Source: Nageia nagi
Lineage: Eukaryota; Pinophyta
Direction of reading: 5' to 3'
NCBI GenBank assembly: GCA_050084985.1
Contig: JBITNC010000001.1
Location: forward strand, 129,084,001 to 129,148,000
DNA: 64,000 nt
Positions 60,515 through 64,000 of this stretch are shown one piece after another. The stretch's first letter is position 1; every line of letters starts with the position of its first letter. Under the pieces are notes generated by a model that searched no databases, was not told the DNA's origin, and saw only the letters and a list, made by a program, of their open reading frames with translations. The translations under genes were made by a program, and so were the position numbers.

Positions 60515-60987
60515 TGATGGGAATAAACATAAATGACTAAATTCTTATCCTACCAAGATCACTTGAAATCTCTCTCAAATATCAATAACATAACATCACA
60601 AGATATTCAATCTCATAAACTTGACACCATATGTAAACATCCTTTAATCTAAGATCTCATTATTCTCTAACATTACTCTCTTACAAGACCACTTTCTCAC
60701 TTATTCTAATAATCCTAGAGCATAAATTTGCTACAAACTTGAGTGAATAAACAAGAGGAGAGGCCCTCTATTTAAAAGGTAAAATCCTCAATTGGATCAT
60801 TCTTTTAACTAATGTAGAATGTCATGATATCTTCACCCTTTTACCCAAGGGGCATGCTCATGAGATGAAGTGTAGGAAAAGTTACATTATCTTATTTATA
60901 AATACTTAAAAGGTATATAAAGATAATTTTAAGTATTAGTAAATTTGCATGAATATACCTTATAGTAATGTATTATACATTCCAACA
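60515..60987 (-). mobile_element. Copia 5' LTR
   Basis: Opens TGTTGGAATGTATAATAC on the minus strand and ends CCCATCA. It is 473 bp and aligns with the 3' LTR at 50061-50547. The presumed TATA region has decayed to TTTAAATAG near 60768-60777 on the minus strand. Confidence 0.9.
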
Positions 60988-60992
60988 AAATG
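60988..60992. repeat. Target-site duplication AAATG, right
   Basis: AAATG directly abuts the outer edge of the 5' LTR and is identical to 50056-50060. Confidence 0.9.
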
Positions 60993-62165
60993 ATCCCTCA
61001 TTCGCTAACTCTGTACTAAAATCTACAATTTCCTTCAATAATATATTTTCCTCCCTAGTGGAGTCCTTCATAATTGGTATAATGTTTGGATGTTCAACTT
61101 TTTCATTTTGAGGACATGAATATCAAGGTTATTTTCTTCAATAATCTTTTTTAAAATGGCATTTCCTCTATCTAATGTTTCCATTTAATCCTTCAATTTT
61201 GCAAACTTCTGTAAAGAGTTTTAGCACTCTCTAATTGTATCATCAACATAACTATTCTATTCATAAAATATTCATATTTAACCTACATATTAACTACTAA
61301 ATTAATTAGCATTCAAAATAATGGACAAATAATTAAAAAAAAAACAACCAAAATACTTACTTCAACATTTTCCAAAATGCTTATGATAGATTTGGCTACG
61401 TCCTTTTTTCTATAATTCTAATTATTGAAGTAAACTTGGGCCTCAAATTTGAGTTCCTCCAACTTATCTAAAGTGAGATCAAGGGTATTATCCTAAGATC
61501 TATTTGTTCAATGCACAACACTATTAACAATATTTTTAAACAAATAATCCATTTTTTTTAGTTCATATTCAATTATTGAAATAAATCTTCTCTTTTGGAG
61601 TGATTCTTATATTTTATAATTTATTAAAGGATTCTCTTTTCCCTTTTCTCCTAAATTATTACAGCTTTTATTTTCTCTAAAATGTTTTGCAGTTGATATT
61701 TCCATTCGTTTCCCACTAAACTATCCAACAACCTTGTATCAAGTTATTTCTCTACTTCAATCAAATGGAGTTGTATTATGAATAATGGTAGAGGTTTAAC
61801 TAAAGAGGTATTGGTGAGTTTCATAATGGTTATTTAGATGAGTACTCTCCTATTAATGTTGAGCTACTTCAAGCTTAGGCCCACTATCGATGTCAAAAAG
61901 CTCATCCACACTAATATCTTATAGATGAATTTTATCTAAACTGAACACCCCATGCACACTTCTAGAAATACCTATAGAAATATTCTATGAAATCTATATT
62001 CATATATATGAAGTGTGAAATTATTAAGAATTGATTCAATTTTAATAAGTTCATTGATTTACCCCTTAATCATTGAGGTGGATGGGGTGGAAATTTGGGT
62101 GATGATACTGGGTAAATGCAAGAAGATGAGTCCCACATTGGAGGAAGTCTTAGGAACTGCTAAGC
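60993..62165 (-). pseudogene. Unknown coiled-coil-like gene, interrupted by copia
   Basis: I do not recognise this protein. On the minus strand two exon-like blocks can be read. The upstream block (about 61355-61900) has DISVDELFDIDSGPKLEVAQ and LDKLEELKFEAQVYFNN, then KKDVAKSIISILENVE, and ends at a good splice donor, GAA|GTAAGT, near 61354. The next block (about 60993-61290) begins after TATGTAG and reads MLMIQLESAKTLYRSLQ, GNAILKKIIEENNLDIHVLK and, after a frame change, DSTREENILLKEIVDF and LANEGSF. It is Leu/Lys/Glu-rich, coiled-coil-like. The copia inserted after GSF. Stops at likely Gln codons suggest a pseudogene. Host gene and element gene are both possible. Confidence 0.4.
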
Positions 62166-62201
62166 TTTTGTATTTATTTAAAAAAAAAATTATTTGTTTA
62201 T

Positions 62202-62830
62202 AATTGTGAAAAAAATACATGCATAATTTGTATACAATTCATCATAAGTTAAAAAAAATAAAAATGATAAGTTTTTTTCAAATTATGCTTGCTAGACATG
62301 AGCACTTTTTGAAATGACAATTAGGGTTCATAAAATATTAATAATAAAAAATATTCATAAAAAATTAAAAATAATATCTTACACAATCTTTAGTATCTTA
62401 GGTATCTTTGCCCAAAAGATTTAAAAAAATATTTTAATTTAGGTCCAATTAGGCTTGTCGAACACAATGGGGTATGGTCTTGAAATTGTATTTGTTTAAT
62501 ATTTTTTTTTTTAAATTGTGAAAAATAAAATATGTGCACAATCTACATACAATTCTTCACAAGTTAAAAAAATAAATTAAAAATAATAAGTTGAGATCAA
62601 ATTATTCTTGTCAGACACAAACACTTTTCGAAACAACAATCAGGGCCAATAAAAAATTAATAAAAAAAATTCATGAACAAATTACAAAAAATATCCTGCA
62701 CAATATTTAGTATCTTAGGTATCTTTACCCAAAAGAATTTAAAAAATAATTTTAATTTAGGTCCATTTATGCTTACCAGACACGATGGGGTATAGTCTTG
62801 AAATTACATTTTTTAAACAGTGGTTTTTAA
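62202..62830. repeat. 317-bp tandem pair
   Basis: Two copies with matching landmarks about 317 bp apart: AATTGTGAAAAA, TTAGTATCTTAGGTATCTTT (62390 and 62707), ATTTTAATTTAGGTCCA, and CAATGGGGTATGGTCTTGAAAT versus CGATGGGGTATAGTCTTGAAAT shortened here to GGGGTAT..GTCTTGAAAT. No coding similarity. It would be intronic if the minus-strand gene model is right. Confidence 0.85.
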
Positions 62831-63430
62831 ATATACCTATCAAATATTGACTTCTATCATTTGGGTATTAGAATAATTATATATTTGAAAACTAGTATGT
62901 GAGAACTACATTTTTACAAAAGTGAGCTTTTTCAAAACTCTAACTTTAAGTGCTTCAAATTTTGAGATCAAGTGTGATCAAACTTGAAAATTAGGGAAAT
63001 ACTTCCACTTTTTCCAAAATTGAGACTCATCTTCTTGTACATAACCTACTAAAATAAAATAAATAAAACTATTTAACATAATAAACTAATAAAAATCAAT
63101 AGAATTTTATAAAAGTTTAAAAATAAAAATTCACCTGAAGTTAGATGAGAGGATTTTATTGAACGAGATATCAAAAAGAGAGGTTGAACTTGATGGGATC
63201 CATAAATTTCCCTTTTAGGAGGATGAGGCTAACACTCAGATTTATCTCATCCCTAATATCCTGAATTAGTTTTTTAGCTAATCTACCAAGCTTAGATTGT
63301 TTCTTTCGGGTAATAGAATAGCTTCTATGTAAGAAAGATCCAAAGATTCAATAGGTACTACATTAGGATGATATTTTGGATTGTGCTTCTCCTTGAACTA
63401 ACACTTTTCTTATCAACCATTTCCTAAAAT
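62831..63430 (-). pseudogene. Possible upstream exon of the unknown gene
   Basis: On the minus strand about 63140-63430 reads coding-like in more than one frame (ITRKKQSKLGRLAKKLIQDI; PHPPKREIYGSHQ; SRSIKSSHLTS) and ends at CTTCAG|GTGAAT near 63136, a plausible splice donor. The frame cannot be decided by eye. The remainder (62831-63135) shows no feature. Confidence 0.3.
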
Positions 63431-64000
63431 ATAAATAAGCATGTAGTTAATCTAAAATGACCAAAATTATCCAACTTAAACATAAGTAAAAAATTTCAAT
63501 ATGTGAAGCTTTTCTTTTATCAAAGCTATTTCTACCATGAGGGAATGAATGCAAGTAGGAATAATCTCATCTTTTATATCAAATAATGCTTCATAAAATA
63601 AAATAAGCAATTAATTAGTAATGTGCAAAATAAAACTATTAGGTTCTTGGGTAGTGGTGATCTCAAGCCTTATTTTGTTTGAAATATAGGAACTCCAACT
63701 ATGTTTATGTCCTGCAAGGCACTGAACAAACATGACACGACCTAAAAGGGAATATCTACAATTTTATTCTATAGAATAATCCTTAGAGCAAAAAATTCAA
63801 TGATAAGTTGAAAAAATTCACTATTTATAGTAGAAAGTAATAGCCACCTTTTTCATGTCTTGATAATAGATACAAGAGAAGTTCAAGAACATGTTAATGT
63901 TTTTTTTGAAATTAAATTAAACTAAAAAAACATCAACACGAAAAAAATGGGAAAATTACATTATTTTGATCAAATAAATATGAGTAAAATTTGACTAGAA
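63431..64000. other. No feature seen
   Basis: AT-rich end of the window with no recognised coding or repeat structure. Confidence 0.45.

Larger units (their letters stand above)
50061..60987 (-). mobile_element. Ty1/copia retrotransposon, full length, defective
   Basis: A complete structural unit of 10,927 bp on the minus strand. The order is 5' LTR (60515-60987), primer site (60499-60513), a long leader, gag (from 55091), pol to about 51290, polypurine tract (50548-50559) and 3' LTR (50061-50547). It is flanked by AAATG on both sides. Typical plant copia elements are near 5 kb; the excess is almost all in the leader. The LTRs differ by many substitutions and small indels, so the insertion is old, yet the target duplication is perfect. 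Gag and pol are full of stops. Confidence 0.9.

Noticed and set aside
1-64000. CRISPR arrays, bacterial operons or organelle insertions
   Set aside because: No regularly spaced short repeats with unique spacers, no ribosome-binding-site-led gene clusters and no recognisable plastid or mitochondrial genes. All identifiable coding sequence belongs to plant transposable elements.

Overview
This is 64 kb of very AT-rich plant nuclear DNA (roughly 28-30% GC by eye) with no intact host gene that I can recognise. Almost everything interpretable is a decayed transposable element of a typically plant family: Ty3/gypsy and Ty1/copia LTR retrotransposons with iMet-type primer sites, and a CACTA (En/Spm) DNA transposon. 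In-frame stops fall very often where the family needs Gln (CAG to TAG, CAA to TAA) or Arg (CGA to TGA). That is the mark of long-term deamination of methylated cytosine. A GC-poor, repeat-laden, deaminated genome fits a gymnosperm such as Welwitschia, which is published as exceptionally GC-poor through deamination. The parasite Sapria is another candidate. The species is inference only.

Layout. 1-5574 (+): a Ty3/gypsy element lacking its ends (gag, protease, linker, reverse transcriptase with YVDD), split between gag and protease by about 1.4 kb carrying a 21-bp minisatellite. 5575-6553 (-): a second gypsy gag with an iMet-like primer site and LTR edge, followed by non-coding DNA with a ~305-bp tandem repeat and a possible solo LTR (9722-10206). 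10690-14199 (+): a copia pol (protease, integrase, RT, RNase H), polypurine tract and 3' LTR, with no 5' LTR or gag. 15640-21532 (-): a gypsy element (gag, protease, linker, truncated RT, integrase) with a candidate 5' LTR. 21533-29021 (+): a CACTA element whose left end is cut off at that LTR. It keeps a TNP2 transposase with DUF4218 and DUF4216, a preceding unrecognised coding region, and the right terminus with subterminal repeats. 30619-37734: a large LTR-like direct-repeat pair with no recognisable pol. 38031-45023: a second direct-repeat pair with a non-coding interior. 50061-60987 (-): the best-defined element, a 10.9-kb copia retrotransposon with both LTRs, primer site, polypurine tract, gag-pol remnants and a perfect 5-bp target-site duplication AAATG. 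Its 5' leader is abnormally long (about 5.4 kb), with a 1.06-kb tandem duplication, a GC-rich block and a strong G-quadruplex motif. It sits in an unidentified minus-strand coding-like region (60993-63430 and 49979-50060) whose reading frame continues across the empty site.

The elements do not form a pathway. They are a record of insertions, some nested, all apparently inactive. The points most worth a second look are the unknown region upstream of the CACTA transposase, the coding-like region split by the copia element, the odd leader of that element, the same YVDD to YVND change in both copia RTs, and the stop-codon signature of deamination.
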